A stretch of DNA of 64,000 bases. Source: a virus. Positions within the stretch are counted from its first letter, which is position 1, and every line of letters starts with the position of its first letter. The stretch spans positions 1-64,000 of the IMG/VR virus record IMGVR_UViG_3300044729_002678. One strand, 5' to 3'. Below are positions 8,875 to 16,377 of the stretch, one piece after another. Position numbers and translations under genes: made by a program. The notes beneath the pieces were generated by a model. The model was not told the origin of the DNA, ran no database searches, and saw nothing but the letters and a program-made list of their open reading frames with translations.

Positions 8875-9503
8875 AGTGTATTATAATAATTATTTTGTCT
8901 TTCTTGTCTTTCAATTGTTTTGGGGTGAATTAAATAACACCCTTCAAATTGACCCTCCAAAGGTATTGCTGCATATGTAGTAAAACCATCCAATTTTTCA
9001 TGAACCTTATTTATCCATTTAATAGTTGGTATGTTTTTATATATTCTCCATTGGTAATCCGGCCAGTTTACCCATCCTTTAGTATTTAAATTCCACCCCC
9101 ACCGTTGAATATGCTCTTCTGTCAGACCTTCAACCGTGTTTACTCTTGGAACTAAATAAACTTCATTATTTGGATTACTTTCTAACAATTCAGGTAGAAT
9201 TCCAATTAAGGTTTCTGATGGTAATTCATCTGCATCAATTTGGAAAATATAATCGCCGGTACATAAAGCGGTAAAATAGTTTTTATGGTCAGCAAAATCA
9301 TCGTTAAAATCTCGCTCATACCACCCATACCAACCCAATAGTGAGTAACTACTAAGTATTTCTCTGACTTTGGATGTACCATTTTTACTATCAAAAAGAA
9401 TTACGATTTCATCTTCTTTTCTCTTTTTTTCAAGTAAAAAACCAAGTAGTTTTTGAATTTCTACTTCTTCATCTTTGACTGTTATTGCGTAACTTATCTT
9501 CAT
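8871..9503 (-). CDS. GT2-type glycosyltransferase
   Basis: A 210-residue compact GT-A enzyme. The start ISYAITVKDEEVEIQKLLGF is the GT2 opening strand and helix, EIVILFDSKNGTSK follows, and GDYIFQIDADELP (about residues 83-95) is the canonical DxD metal/nucleotide-sugar motif. RIYKNIPTIKWINKVHEKL (~150-168) resembles the segment after the acceptor site in LPS-core type GT2 proteins (WaaE/KdtX-like). It is short, but the core domain looks complete. Its first 35 bp overlap the 3' end of the upstream unknown gene, and it overlaps the dehydratase gene by 4 bp, so it is embedded in the operon. Confidence 0.75.
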   Translation of the reverse strand: MKISYAITVKDEEVEIQKLLGFLLEKKRKEDEIVILFDSKNGTSKVREILSSYSLLGWYGWYERDFNDDFADHKNYFTALCTGDYIFQIDADELPSETLIGILPELLESNPNNEVYLVPRVNTVEGLTEEHIQRWGWNLNTKGWVNWPDYQWRIYKNIPTIKWINKVHEKLDGFTTYAAIPLEGQFEGCYLIHPKTIERQERQNNYYNTL

Positions 9504-9987
9504 TTATTTTTAATTCTTGCGTTTTTTGGGTTGCGTCTCTTACATCCTTTGGTTCTACCATATCAACGGGTTTATACTTATAATTGAAAACCGTTACCGA
9601 GCGGATGTTTTTCCATAGAAATGTCCTATATCCTTCTTGTAATAATTTGTTTTTAATTTTTGCGGTATAAACTCCTCGTGAATTTTCGTTAAATTGTAAC
9701 TTCGCTAATTCTAATCTTTTAATCTTTTTGTTTTCTGATATTACCTCCGGAAAATCTTTTGATAATCTTTCAAATATTTGTGGTCTTATATGATTTAAAT
9801 CCAAACAATGAAAATACAACTTAAAATTTGGTTCTAAAACTAATACCCAATAATAATTCAACTCACCATTAACCTTTTCATATTGAACCTTCGCAACCAT
9901 TCCCCTCTGCAAATATGATTTTGCAAGAGGAGTAGCATCGCTCAATCTTTGAAGATGTTGGTTTATGAATATTTTATCCGTTGGCAT
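9469..9987 (-). CDS. Conserved-looking hypothetical protein in the glycan cassette
   Basis: A 172-residue protein that I do not recognise. It looks soluble and mixed alpha/beta. It contains a central strand-rich part (NYYWVLVLEPNFKLYFHCLD, about residues 44-63) and a later YRTFLWKNIRSVTVFNYKY segment. The last ~25 residues are charged and Gln/Asn-rich, suggesting a flexible tail. Its 3' end overlaps the GT2 gene by 35 bp and its 5' end overlaps the GT4 gene upstream by 14 bp. It is therefore surrounded by glycosyltransferases and translated with them. It could be an accessory or adaptor protein; no catalytic motif is visible. Confidence 0.6.
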   Translation of the reverse strand: MPTDKIFINQHLQRLSDATPLAKSYLQRGMVAKVQYEKVNGELNYYWVLVLEPNFKLYFHCLDLNHIRPQIFERLSKDFPEVISENKKIKRLELAKLQFNENSRGVYTAKIKNKLLQEGYRTFLWKNIRSVTVFNYKYKPVDMVEPKDVRDATQKTQELKINEDKLRNNSQR

Positions 9988-11281
9988 CTACTTTTTTCAG
10001 TTTTGGTAATTCAATCTTTTTAAGTTTAGGTAATTGTAACTGAAGTTGTTGTGGAGCAGAGTCAGCTCCCCACTTATCCAAACATTCTAATAATTTTTTG
10101 GTCATCATATCAAATGTAAAATTATCTTTTGCATATTTACGATTTTTTCTTGATAATTCCAAATATTTGTTATAGTTTTCATAAACAGCTTTCATATAAG
10201 CACCACCCTCACTATGATTTATATTAAACCATTGAGAACCTTTTATCAACCAATCATTTGCAGCGGAATGGTGTATTTCTCCCAACTCACCACCAACCAA
10301 TTGATTAAAACCATTATCCAAAAAGTCCATATGACCACTCCACTTTGATGCAATAATTGGTTTACCACTAATCATTGCTTCCAATAACGGCCTACCAAAT
10401 CCTTCACCTTTTGTAAATGAAACATGGGCTTTAACTTTTGGATGATTATACAATGAATTCATTTCTATATCTGATAAGTCTCCGCTCAAGATATAAATAT
10501 TGGGTAATTTTGTTTCACCTACATTATTCCGTATTATATCAATCCTCTTTTTTAATTCATGCGTATCTACATACGATGGCGCCATCATACTTGTTTTCAA
10601 TATAAGTGCTGGTGGATTTTTCTTTCCCTTAAATGTTTGTAAAAATGTATGAACTAATCCTGCTACATTTTTTCTATCCTGCCCAAACTCACCTGGCAAC
10701 CAATGCCCTACAAAGAGAAAACAAAACTCTTCGGGTATATTACCCAATTCATCTTTTATTGATTGCTCCATTGGTAATTTATTATCATAAACATCCGTAT
10801 CAAACCCTTCAAAAAGAACCTCCATAGGTTTTTCAAGTTTTAACTCACCAACTTTTTGTCCTGTCTTTTCATTCTGCATATCATACTTTACTTGAAAAGT
10901 TGATTTGGCGTGTTCGGATGATACCAATGTCAAATTCATTCTATTACATCCCTCAATAAATTGTGGAGATGACTGATTCGTTTCAATCCCCGCAGTAACA
11001 CCTATGTTATAATTACCAACAGGCTGAAATTCATTGGGTATTGTTATTTGTATCCAAATATCAGGCTTTTGCTGCATTTGCCCTACTATCAACCTAGTAA
11101 CTAAATCATCATCGGTTGGAGAGATTAAAGCATTTTGAGGTGTATTACCCCACCTTTGTGGTAATATCTTCACATCCCACTCAGGCTTTGCTTTAATCAA
11201 ACTCCTTACAAAATCTCTACTACGAGCACCATAACCACTTCGTGTTGCTATGGGGCAACTGACTACACATAACTTTTTCAT
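9974..11281 (-). CDS. GT4 family glycosyltransferase
   Basis: A 435-residue GT-B enzyme. The C-terminal catalytic half carries FTKGEGFGRPLLEAMISGKP (about residues 290-309), the EGFGxxxLEAM nucleotide-sugar motif of GT4, followed by IIASKWSGHMDFL. LFVGHWLPGEFGQDRKNV (~190) marks the start of the second Rossmann domain. The N-terminus LCVVSCPIATRSGYGARSRD is the acceptor-side GT4 glycine loop. The last 25 residues are a short repeat, QLPKLKKI followed by ELPKLKKV, and a closely similar LPTLRKI sits at the N-terminus of the neighbouring GT4 protein. The start overlaps the stop of that neighbour by 4 bp (ATGA). The donor sugar is unknown. Confidence 0.85.
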   Translation of the reverse strand: MKKLCVVSCPIATRSGYGARSRDFVRSLIKAKPEWDVKILPQRWGNTPQNALISPTDDDLVTRLIVGQMQQKPDIWIQITIPNEFQPVGNYNIGVTAGIETNQSSPQFIEGCNRMNLTLVSSEHAKSTFQVKYDMQNEKTGQKVGELKLEKPMEVLFEGFDTDVYDNKLPMEQSIKDELGNIPEEFCFLFVGHWLPGEFGQDRKNVAGLVHTFLQTFKGKKNPPALILKTSMMAPSYVDTHELKKRIDIIRNNVGETKLPNIYILSGDLSDIEMNSLYNHPKVKAHVSFTKGEGFGRPLLEAMISGKPIIASKWSGHMDFLDNGFNQLVGGELGEIHHSAANDWLIKGSQWFNINHSEGGAYMKAVYENYNKYLELSRKNRKYAKDNFTFDMMTKKLLECLDKWGADSAPQQLQLQLPKLKKIELPKLKKVDANG

Positions 11282-12699
11282 GCTTTTACTATTTCAAATT
11301 TTTTACGAGGTTTCCAATTTTGGAATACCACTTCCATACATTCTATAAATGTTTCACCCATTTTTTCGGCTGTCATATTACCATCACCCAATACAAATTG
11401 GCGAGCCGCCATACCTGCTTCAGCTCTTTCATCTGAAGGTGTTTCGTACCACTCTTTAATAGCGTTTCCAAAATCTTCATAATCACACCTATCATCAAAT
11501 ATGTAAGGTGTCATTGGTGAACCCTGCAGAGAACGATTAGAAGGCCATACAGGTTTTACCCACTTACCCCATTCTAACCCACTTATGTATTCTTCCTTAA
11601 CATTATGTAAAGAACCCAATTCCAAGTAATCGTTTTCATCTAAAACCTTATCATTAAATTTGAACCCACATTGGTCTTGCAATCCACCAGTAACATTTAC
11701 TACAATAGGTAATCCAGCTCGCATTCCCTCACAAGTTGCAAGTCCAAATCCTTCATTGGAAGTTAAATTTACAATTAAATCGCCTGAATTATAATATAAG
11801 TTTAATTCTTCGGTAGACATATTTGGTTGAGTAAATACATAATTACCCCCATTAGAGCAATTTTTAATTACTTCAGGTATATCAGTTCCATTTTCATCCA
11901 CAGGATTTGTATGTAAAAATAAACATACCTTATCACGCTTTTCTTTTGGTAATTGTTGAACAAAATGATTAAAAGCAAGGATTAAATCTCCTGGTTGCTT
12001 TCTACGAATATTTCTATTGTTCCATAAGACCACAAATTCCATTTTATCCAAACCATACTTTTTCTTAAATTCCACCAAATTCGGTTCATCTTTTGGTAGT
12101 GGTTTAAAATGCTCAGATACACCATGTGGAACATACCTAAATGTCCAATCAGGTAAATCCAAACCATACTTTTTTAGACATCTTTTGTTGATACCATATG
12201 TTTGTTTTGATATTGCCATCAACAAATCACAGCTGGCGTAAAATGGTGCATTCCACATTGGGTCTGGTAAATCATCCCAAATATTGTAATAAAAAATAGG
12301 AATAACTTGCCTAATTTCATGCTCCATTTGATACAACCAAACCCAATATCTTGGGTCAGTAAAGTGTAGAATAGCATCAGGTCTTTCAATATTAATTAAT
12401 TGACGAACAATATCAGGATTTCCATACCCATTTGTGCAATAAATTTTAAGTGATGCGTCCTCTACCCCAGTTTCTTTTTGAGCATCCTGTGATATATCCA
12501 AAATCTTTCCATTATCAGGATGATTTAGGGCTGCTCCTAATTGAACCCAATCGTATTTATGAAGTGTTTTTAAAACGAATTCTTTGGATTGTGTTGCTAT
12601 ACCACTATGTAATCTTAAATCATCTGAAAGAAGTAATATCTTCTTTTTCTTTGGTTTGTTAGGGTCTATTTTCCTAAGCGTTGGTAATTTTAATTCCAT
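11278..12699 (-). CDS. GT4 family glycosyltransferase
   Basis: A second GT-B enzyme, 473 residues from the ATG at 12699. The frame also opens at a TTG at 12747 (16 residues earlier), but that start lies inside the upstream gene, so the ATG opening MELKLPTLRKIDPN is preferred. The catalytic motif is SNEGFGLATCEGMRAGLP (about residues 330-347 from the ATG), with VVNVTGGLQDQCGF after it. KILLLSDDLRLHSGIATQS near the N-terminus is the GT4 N-domain loop. LPTLRKI at residues 5-11 resembles the LPKLKKI repeat at the C-terminus of the next GT4. The pair probably acts sequentially on one glycan. No membrane helix is visible. Confidence 0.85.
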   Translation of the reverse strand: MELKLPTLRKIDPNKPKKKKILLLSDDLRLHSGIATQSKEFVLKTLHKYDWVQLGAALNHPDNGKILDISQDAQKETGVEDASLKIYCTNGYGNPDIVRQLINIERPDAILHFTDPRYWVWLYQMEHEIRQVIPIFYYNIWDDLPDPMWNAPFYASCDLLMAISKQTYGINKRCLKKYGLDLPDWTFRYVPHGVSEHFKPLPKDEPNLVEFKKKYGLDKMEFVVLWNNRNIRRKQPGDLILAFNHFVQQLPKEKRDKVCLFLHTNPVDENGTDIPEVIKNCSNGGNYVFTQPNMSTEELNLYYNSGDLIVNLTSNEGFGLATCEGMRAGLPIVVNVTGGLQDQCGFKFNDKVLDENDYLELGSLHNVKEEYISGLEWGKWVKPVWPSNRSLQGSPMTPYIFDDRCDYEDFGNAIKEWYETPSDERAEAGMAARQFVLGDGNMTAEKMGETFIECMEVVFQNWKPRKKFEIVKA

Positions 12700-12736
12700 A
12701 TTTTTTTCGTAACTAACTTTATAATAAATACAATTT

Positions 12737-13135
12737 CTACCCAACAAAAGTTGCTTTTGAGCCGGATATTTTCAACATTTTTTTAAAATGGTTTAATTCC
12801 ATATGGGAAATTTCACCAAAGTAAATTATCTTATCACTATTCTTCGCAATCAATTCATATTGGTGTAATTTTTGGGTTGGATGATAGGGTTTATCATAAT
12901 AAGATTCGTTCATCCCACTATAGAGGTTCATTGGAGTGGATGCGGAATTATATTCAATATACTTAACACCCATCTCCAATGCCCACTTTTTAACCCACTT
13001 TTCAACGCCATTTTGATTACCCCTCGTAATCAATATTAAATCATCACCATATGTATTTTTCAACTTAAAAACCAAATCTTTTATTTCCATTCGGTTTTCA
13101 TACCTATCGCTACCTACCAATGAAATCCTGACCAT
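12737..13135 (-). CDS. SLOG/DUF2493-like nucleotide-binding protein
   Basis: A 132-residue protein from the ATG at 13135. The frame is open further upstream to 13189, but those residues lie inside the nuclease gene, and AAGAGAAAAGAT before 13135 is a plausible ribosome site. ISLVGSDRYENRMEIKDLV (residues 3-21) and LILITRGNQNGVEKWVKKWA (~34-53) have the strand-G-S/T-R and TRGxxxGV pattern of SLOG or YspA/DUF2493-type Rossmann proteins, which are thought to bind nucleotides or related ligands. KIIYFGEISHMELNHF near the end would be the last strand. It sits between a Cas4-like nuclease and the glycan cassette. The role is unknown; a nucleotide-derived signal or nucleotide hydrolysis are possibilities. 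Confidence 0.6.
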   Translation of the reverse strand: MVRISLVGSDRYENRMEIKDLVFKLKNTYGDDLILITRGNQNGVEKWVKKWALEMGVKYIEYNSASTPMNLYSGMNESYYDKPYHPTQKLHQYELIAKNSDKIIYFGEISHMELNHFKKMLKISGSKATFVG

Positions 13136-14153
13136 ATCTTTTCTCTTGTAAAATCTTGGTTTTTGAACCATGTTTTTTCTCATATACATCTAATAAAAAA
13201 TCAGTTTTAATTCTTTCTTTTTTAGAACACAAATCGTTTCTATCCTTAAAAGGACAAAACTTACATTGTTTACTATTATAACCTGCGGTTGCTGGAAACT
13301 CACCATCCTGTTTAAAACTACCATCGGTATTAAAAACTTCTTTTACAAAGTTTTCAAAAACACCTACTGTCTTTTTAAGGGTTCTACCACCATTTGCTGG
13401 TGAAAAGTTTTGTAACCTACTAACACCATACATTATTGCCTCATTCAACTTTCTTTTTAATATCAAATACTTTACATCAATCTTTTTTTGGTCAATCTCA
13501 AATTGCTTCGAAAAGTAATGCTTGTATAGGATAAGTTGTGCAATTTTAGTATCATCTGCTTTTTGATAACTGTTCCAACCATTGGTGGAAGTTTTAATAT
13601 CCAATATTAAAATATCACCAGTGTTAATATCCTCAAAAACGAGGTCTAAATAACCTACAATTTTTAGGTTTTCATAACCTTCTAATATAGGTTGGTATAT
13701 TTTAGTTTCAATACCAAATAGCTTCCACTTCCTGGTAGAAAAAAGTTCAACTCTATTCTTTTTTAATTCATTTAATATTTCAACCCCATCTAAATAAAAC
13801 TCATTCATTTGGGATTTTGTAATCCATTCCTTTAAATCATCCCGCTTTTCTGATAAAGATTTATACTCCTTTGCCATAGTATCCCTAAGTAAAGTAGATA
13901 AATCCATTTCATCGGATTCTAATGGTGATTTTGTAAAAAGAGTTTTTAACCATTCTTGAATAGTTTCATGCATACTTGTCCCAAAAAGGAGGTGTATGGA
14001 TGGTTCATCTTCTTTATGACCATCCATATATGTAAGTTTCCATTTCTTTGGGCAATTTGCCCACATAGTAAATTGAGAATATGAAACCTTTACATCACCC
14101 GCACTTTCAGGCAAAGTAGTGAAATCAAGTATGCTATTAAACTCCTTTTTCAT
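13110..14153 (-). CDS. Cas4/RecB-like PD-(D/E)XK nuclease
   Basis: A 347-residue PDDEXK_1-type nuclease. VSYSQFTMWANCPKKWKL (about residues 23-40) is the usual N-terminal helix with the first Cys, and LFGTSMHETIQEWL (~56-69) carries the conserved G-x-x-x-H. The active site is GYLDLVFED (~175) followed by DILILDIKTSTNGW (~188; the D-x-K strand). QLILYKHYF (~213) is the motif-IV QxxxY helix. Near the C-terminus QCKFCPFKDRNDLC (~315-328) gives three Cys that, with the N-terminal Cys, could bind a 4Fe-4S cluster as in Cas4 and AddB. It probably processes DNA ends during recombination or host DNA degradation. No helicase domain is attached. The 3' end overlaps the SLOG-like gene by 26 bp. Confidence 0.85.
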   Translation of the reverse strand: MKKEFNSILDFTTLPESAGDVKVSYSQFTMWANCPKKWKLTYMDGHKEDEPSIHLLFGTSMHETIQEWLKTLFTKSPLESDEMDLSTLLRDTMAKEYKSLSEKRDDLKEWITKSQMNEFYLDGVEILNELKKNRVELFSTRKWKLFGIETKIYQPILEGYENLKIVGYLDLVFEDINTGDILILDIKTSTNGWNSYQKADDTKIAQLILYKHYFSKQFEIDQKKIDVKYLILKRKLNEAIMYGVSRLQNFSPANGGRTLKKTVGVFENFVKEVFNTDGSFKQDGEFPATAGYNSKQCKFCPFKDRNDLCSKKERIKTDFLLDVYEKKHGSKTKILQEKRYGQDFIGR

Positions 14154-14403
14154 AATCCATTAAAAATGCTGGGAATGATTCTTTTCCATTCAAGCCCATA
14201 ATGTTAAACTCAAAGTAATCATATGCCTCATCAAAAGTCATTCCACTTTCCCTAAGTTTTGATAAAATACACGTGATAGAGTATAGTATTTTTGGTTCGG
14301 CTTCGGCTTGAATAACTTTACCTAATATACATTCATCAAACCCATCCAGCATTACCATACCTTCATATATATCATCCAATATACTATTTACCCCATTTTC
14401 CAT
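14137..14403 (-). CDS. Small conserved-type phage protein, unknown function
   Basis: An 88-residue acidic protein. GFDECILGKV (about residues 21-30), then a helix, then ESGMTFDEAYDYFEFNIMGL (52-71) and SFPAFLMDYE near the end. Small phage proteins with the GMTxxEAxEYFxFN pattern are widespread, but I know of no function for them. It overlaps the Cas4-like gene downstream by 17 bp and the Nmad1-like gene upstream by 20 bp, so it is co-translated in the replication operon. No membrane helix is seen. Confidence 0.65.
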   Translation of the reverse strand: MENGVNSILDDIYEGMVMLDGFDECILGKVIQAEAEPKILYSITCILSKLRESGMTFDEAYDYFEFNIMGLNGKESFPAFLMDYEKGV

Positions 14404-14734
14404 TTTGTACCATTTGAGCGATTATACCATATACTGAAAGGTCTTGGAATGTATCTTGCACAGATTCACCAACTTCATCGGGATGACCCAATACTACTAA
14501 TTGTTTTAAACGATTAATCTTATCGTTCATCCTAAACCATAATCCGGTGAGTGATAATTTTATATCATCCGGCGTTTGAAGTTGAGTTCCAACCGAAATA
14601 TTTCCTGGCCCATAATTCCTCTGCTTTTTACAGAAGGTTTCATATTGTTCCCACATAATTCGTTTGTATTCATCCATCATTTCAGGATAAACTCTTTCAC
14701 AATACTCTGTTGCTGTTTCTTGGTTATTTTTCAT
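14384..14734 (-). CDS. DUF1599/Nmad1-like protein
   Basis: A 116-residue protein that resembles the DUF1599 family (nucleotide modification associated domain 1). Visible features are YETFCKKQRNYGPGNI (about residues 31-46), RMNDKINRLKQLVV (~68-81) and ESVQDTFQDLSVYGIIAQM (~90-108). These helices with scattered Glu/Asp and RMxDKxxR are the family's hallmark. The family was named for its association with genes for modified bases and may act on nucleotides, but its biochemistry is not settled. Here it lies in the same operon as a DruA-like gene and the clamp loader, about 10 kb from Mom-like genes. The start overlaps the gp62-like gene by 11 bp. Confidence 0.65.
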   Translation of the reverse strand: MKNNQETATEYCERVYPEMMDEYKRIMWEQYETFCKKQRNYGPGNISVGTQLQTPDDIKLSLTGLWFRMNDKINRLKQLVVLGHPDEVGESVQDTFQDLSVYGIIAQMVQNGKWGK

Positions 14735-15197
14735 CTTTATACATTTTATCTATTTCGGAATCTTTTACTCCATATTTTTTTATAATTGTTCTAATCTCCG
14801 CCTCTGTCAGCATCTCACAATACTCTTCGGCTTCTCTCGTTGATATCTCATAGTATTTACAAATATACGAAATAATTTCATCAGAAACAAAGTTTTTTCC
14901 GGTTTTTTTAATATATTTGTCAAAAGTTTTTTTCTTTGGTAAAAAATCAAAATACACCTTATAAACACTTCGGGCATCTAAATAACCATTAGTATATTGT
15001 TGAACTTCATTGATTAACTCAACAAATTCCATATTCATACTCAACCAACGATTAGCCAAATAGATATTAAATGATTTTTTATCAGCCTCTGAAAGAGTTT
15101 CCCATTTTGTTTTGTTCTCCTTCAAACCCGATAAATGTTCAAAAAGGGTTTTGGTTTTTATTACCCCACCCGAATCATTGCTTTTTTTCTTCGGCAT
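14724..15197 (-). CDS. 62: Sliding-clamp loader small subunit, gp62-like
   Basis: A 157-residue protein from the ATG at 15197 (MPKKKSND). The frame continues to 15248, but that part lies inside the zinc-ribbon gene. The pattern LFEHLSGLKENKTKWETLSE, then NIYLANRWLSMNMEFVELIN and FDFLPKKKTFDKYIKK, fits T4-like gp62, where the residues NxYxxNRxLSMxxxxV and LPKxxxxxKYIK are most conserved. In T4 this subunit joins four gp44 ATPases to load the gp45 clamp on primer junctions. Here gp44 is two genes upstream and the clamp three, consistent with that role. The C-terminal ~60 residues are an extra helical extension (EISTREAEEYCEML) not in T4 gp62, so the subunit may have a lineage-specific role. Confidence 0.72.
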   Translation of the reverse strand: MPKKKSNDSGGVIKTKTLFEHLSGLKENKTKWETLSEADKKSFNIYLANRWLSMNMEFVELINEVQQYTNGYLDARSVYKVYFDFLPKKKTFDKYIKKTGKNFVSDEIISYICKYYEISTREAEEYCEMLTEAEIRTIIKKYGVKDSEIDKMYKDEK

Positions 15198-15459
15198 CGT
15201 TAAATAAACCTTTTGGTACAAACTTTGGATGAACAGTCCCACACTCACTACAAATAACCACAGGTATTGGAATCATAGATGCCTGTCCCGTTGGAGATTG
15301 AATCGCTGGTAGTTCTTTGAACATCATTCTCTCCTCAAAAAATATACCATTACAATTTGGACAACTAACTGTTTGTAGTTTTGTTGGGTCTACATTAAAC
15401 CCAATTTGTTCGTTCTTTTGTTTAGGGTTACTTCCCTTAAAATCTACTATTTTTGCCAT
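15175..15459 (-). CDS. Zinc-ribbon protein between clamp-loader genes
   Basis: A 94-residue protein with two Cys pairs: SCPNCNGIFFEE (about residues 32-43) and ICSECGTVHP (~69-78). The spacing CxxC-N33-CxxC is that of a zinc ribbon. The N-terminus is polar (KIVDFKGSNPKQKNEQ) and the C-terminus is charged. Many large phages keep a small zinc-ribbon protein of unknown function between gp44 and gp62-like genes. The context suggests it may bind the replisome or DNA, but nothing further can be read. It is separated by 6 bp from the gp44-like gene and overlaps the gp62-like frame by 23 bp. Confidence 0.65.
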   Translation of the reverse strand: MAKIVDFKGSNPKQKNEQIGFNVDPTKLQTVSCPNCNGIFFEERMMFKELPAIQSPTGQASMIPIPVVICSECGTVHPKFVPKGLFNDAEEKKQ

Positions 15460-15465
15460 TTTTTT

Positions 15466-16377
15466 TTACATTAAAATATTTACAAACATTGCCATTACAT
15501 TTATTTCTTTATCCACAACCAAAGAATCTTTGTATTGTGCTTCCGCAATATTAACTATGGTCACACCAACTTTATTTCCAGCATACTCATCAACCCTTTC
15601 ATACAACATAGAATATAATTTAGTGTAATCCCTTATTCGAGAATCAGCCAATATTTGACGGATTGCATTGAATTTCGTTTTAGTATCAGAACCACTTTTT
15701 AGTATATCTATAATTTTTTCAGCATAGGTCAATTCAATAGTAGATTGTTTATCAATAACTAATTTACCATTTATGATTTGCCTTTGTGCTGAATTTATTA
15801 CCCTGCGAATATCGGGATAACCACTATTAACAATTGGCGCCAAATCCTGCATTTCGAATTGGATACCCTCATTTACTAAAATATCATTCAACCTTTTAGC
15901 AACTTCTTTTTTAGATGGTGGTATAATTTCAAATAATTGACACCTACTTTGAATTGGTGGTAAAATTTTTTCAGGATGATTACAAGTCAATATAAATCTC
16001 GTACTCTTACTGAATGTTTCCATAAGATTACGAAGTGCTGCCTGAGTAAATGATGTTAAGTAATCAGCCTCATCTAATATTACTATTTTCCAAGTTTTAA
16101 ACCCAACCGATGCAGCAAATCCTCTGATTTTATCTCTCAATGTATCAATACCCCTTTCATCGGAAGCATTGATATACATATAATCACAATCAATACCATG
16201 CACTATAATTTTAGCAAGTGTTGTCTTACCTGTTCCAGCAGCACCATGCAATAGTAAGTGCGGAACATCATTATTTTCAATGTATATTTTTATTTTTTCT
16301 AAAATATATTCATTTCCAATATATCCTTCAAGACTCCCCGGTCTAAATTTCTCCACCCACAAACTATTTTCGTTCAT
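15466..16377 (-). CDS. 44: Sliding-clamp loader large subunit, gp44-like AAA+ ATPase
   Basis: A 303-residue RFC/gp44-type AAA+ ATPase. ENSLWVEKFRPGSLEGYIGN at the N-terminus is the RFC-type opening box. LLLHGAAGTGKTTLAKII (~41-58) is Walker A, KIVILDEADYLT (~97-108) is Walker B with the DEAD-like acid pair, TCNHPEKI (~129) is sensor 1, and QSRCQLFEI (~143) is the SRC arginine-finger motif acting in trans. PDIRRVINSAQRQI (~189) is sensor 2. It hydrolyses ATP to open the gp45 clamp and place it on DNA. The length is close to T4 gp44 (319). The start overlaps the 405-residue gene upstream by 4 bp, so subunit synthesis is coupled. Confidence 0.93.
   Translation of the reverse strand: MNENSLWVEKFRPGSLEGYIGNEYILEKIKIYIENNDVPHLLLHGAAGTGKTTLAKIIVHGIDCDYMYINASDERGIDTLRDKIRGFAASVGFKTWKIVILDEADYLTSFTQAALRNLMETFSKSTRFILTCNHPEKILPPIQSRCQLFEIIPPSKKEVAKRLNDILVNEGIQFEMQDLAPIVNSGYPDIRRVINSAQRQIINGKLVIDKQSTIELTYAEKIIDILKSGSDTKTKFNAIRQILADSRIRDYTKLYSMLYERVDEYAGNKVGVTIVNIAEAQYKDSLVVDKEINVMAMFVNILM

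Noticed and set aside
9206-9394. Minus-strand frame of 62 codons overlapping the GT2 gene
   Set aside because: Fully inside the GT2 coding region in another frame, with no start signal or domain.
11982-12167. Minus-strand frame of 61 codons in the second GT4 gene
   Set aside because: It overlaps the GT4 frame completely; a shadow frame.
12700-12747. N-terminal extension of the GT4 gene from TTG at 12747
   Set aside because: It would start inside the upstream gene with a TTG; the ATG at 12699 gives the natural start and the shared LPTLRKI opening.
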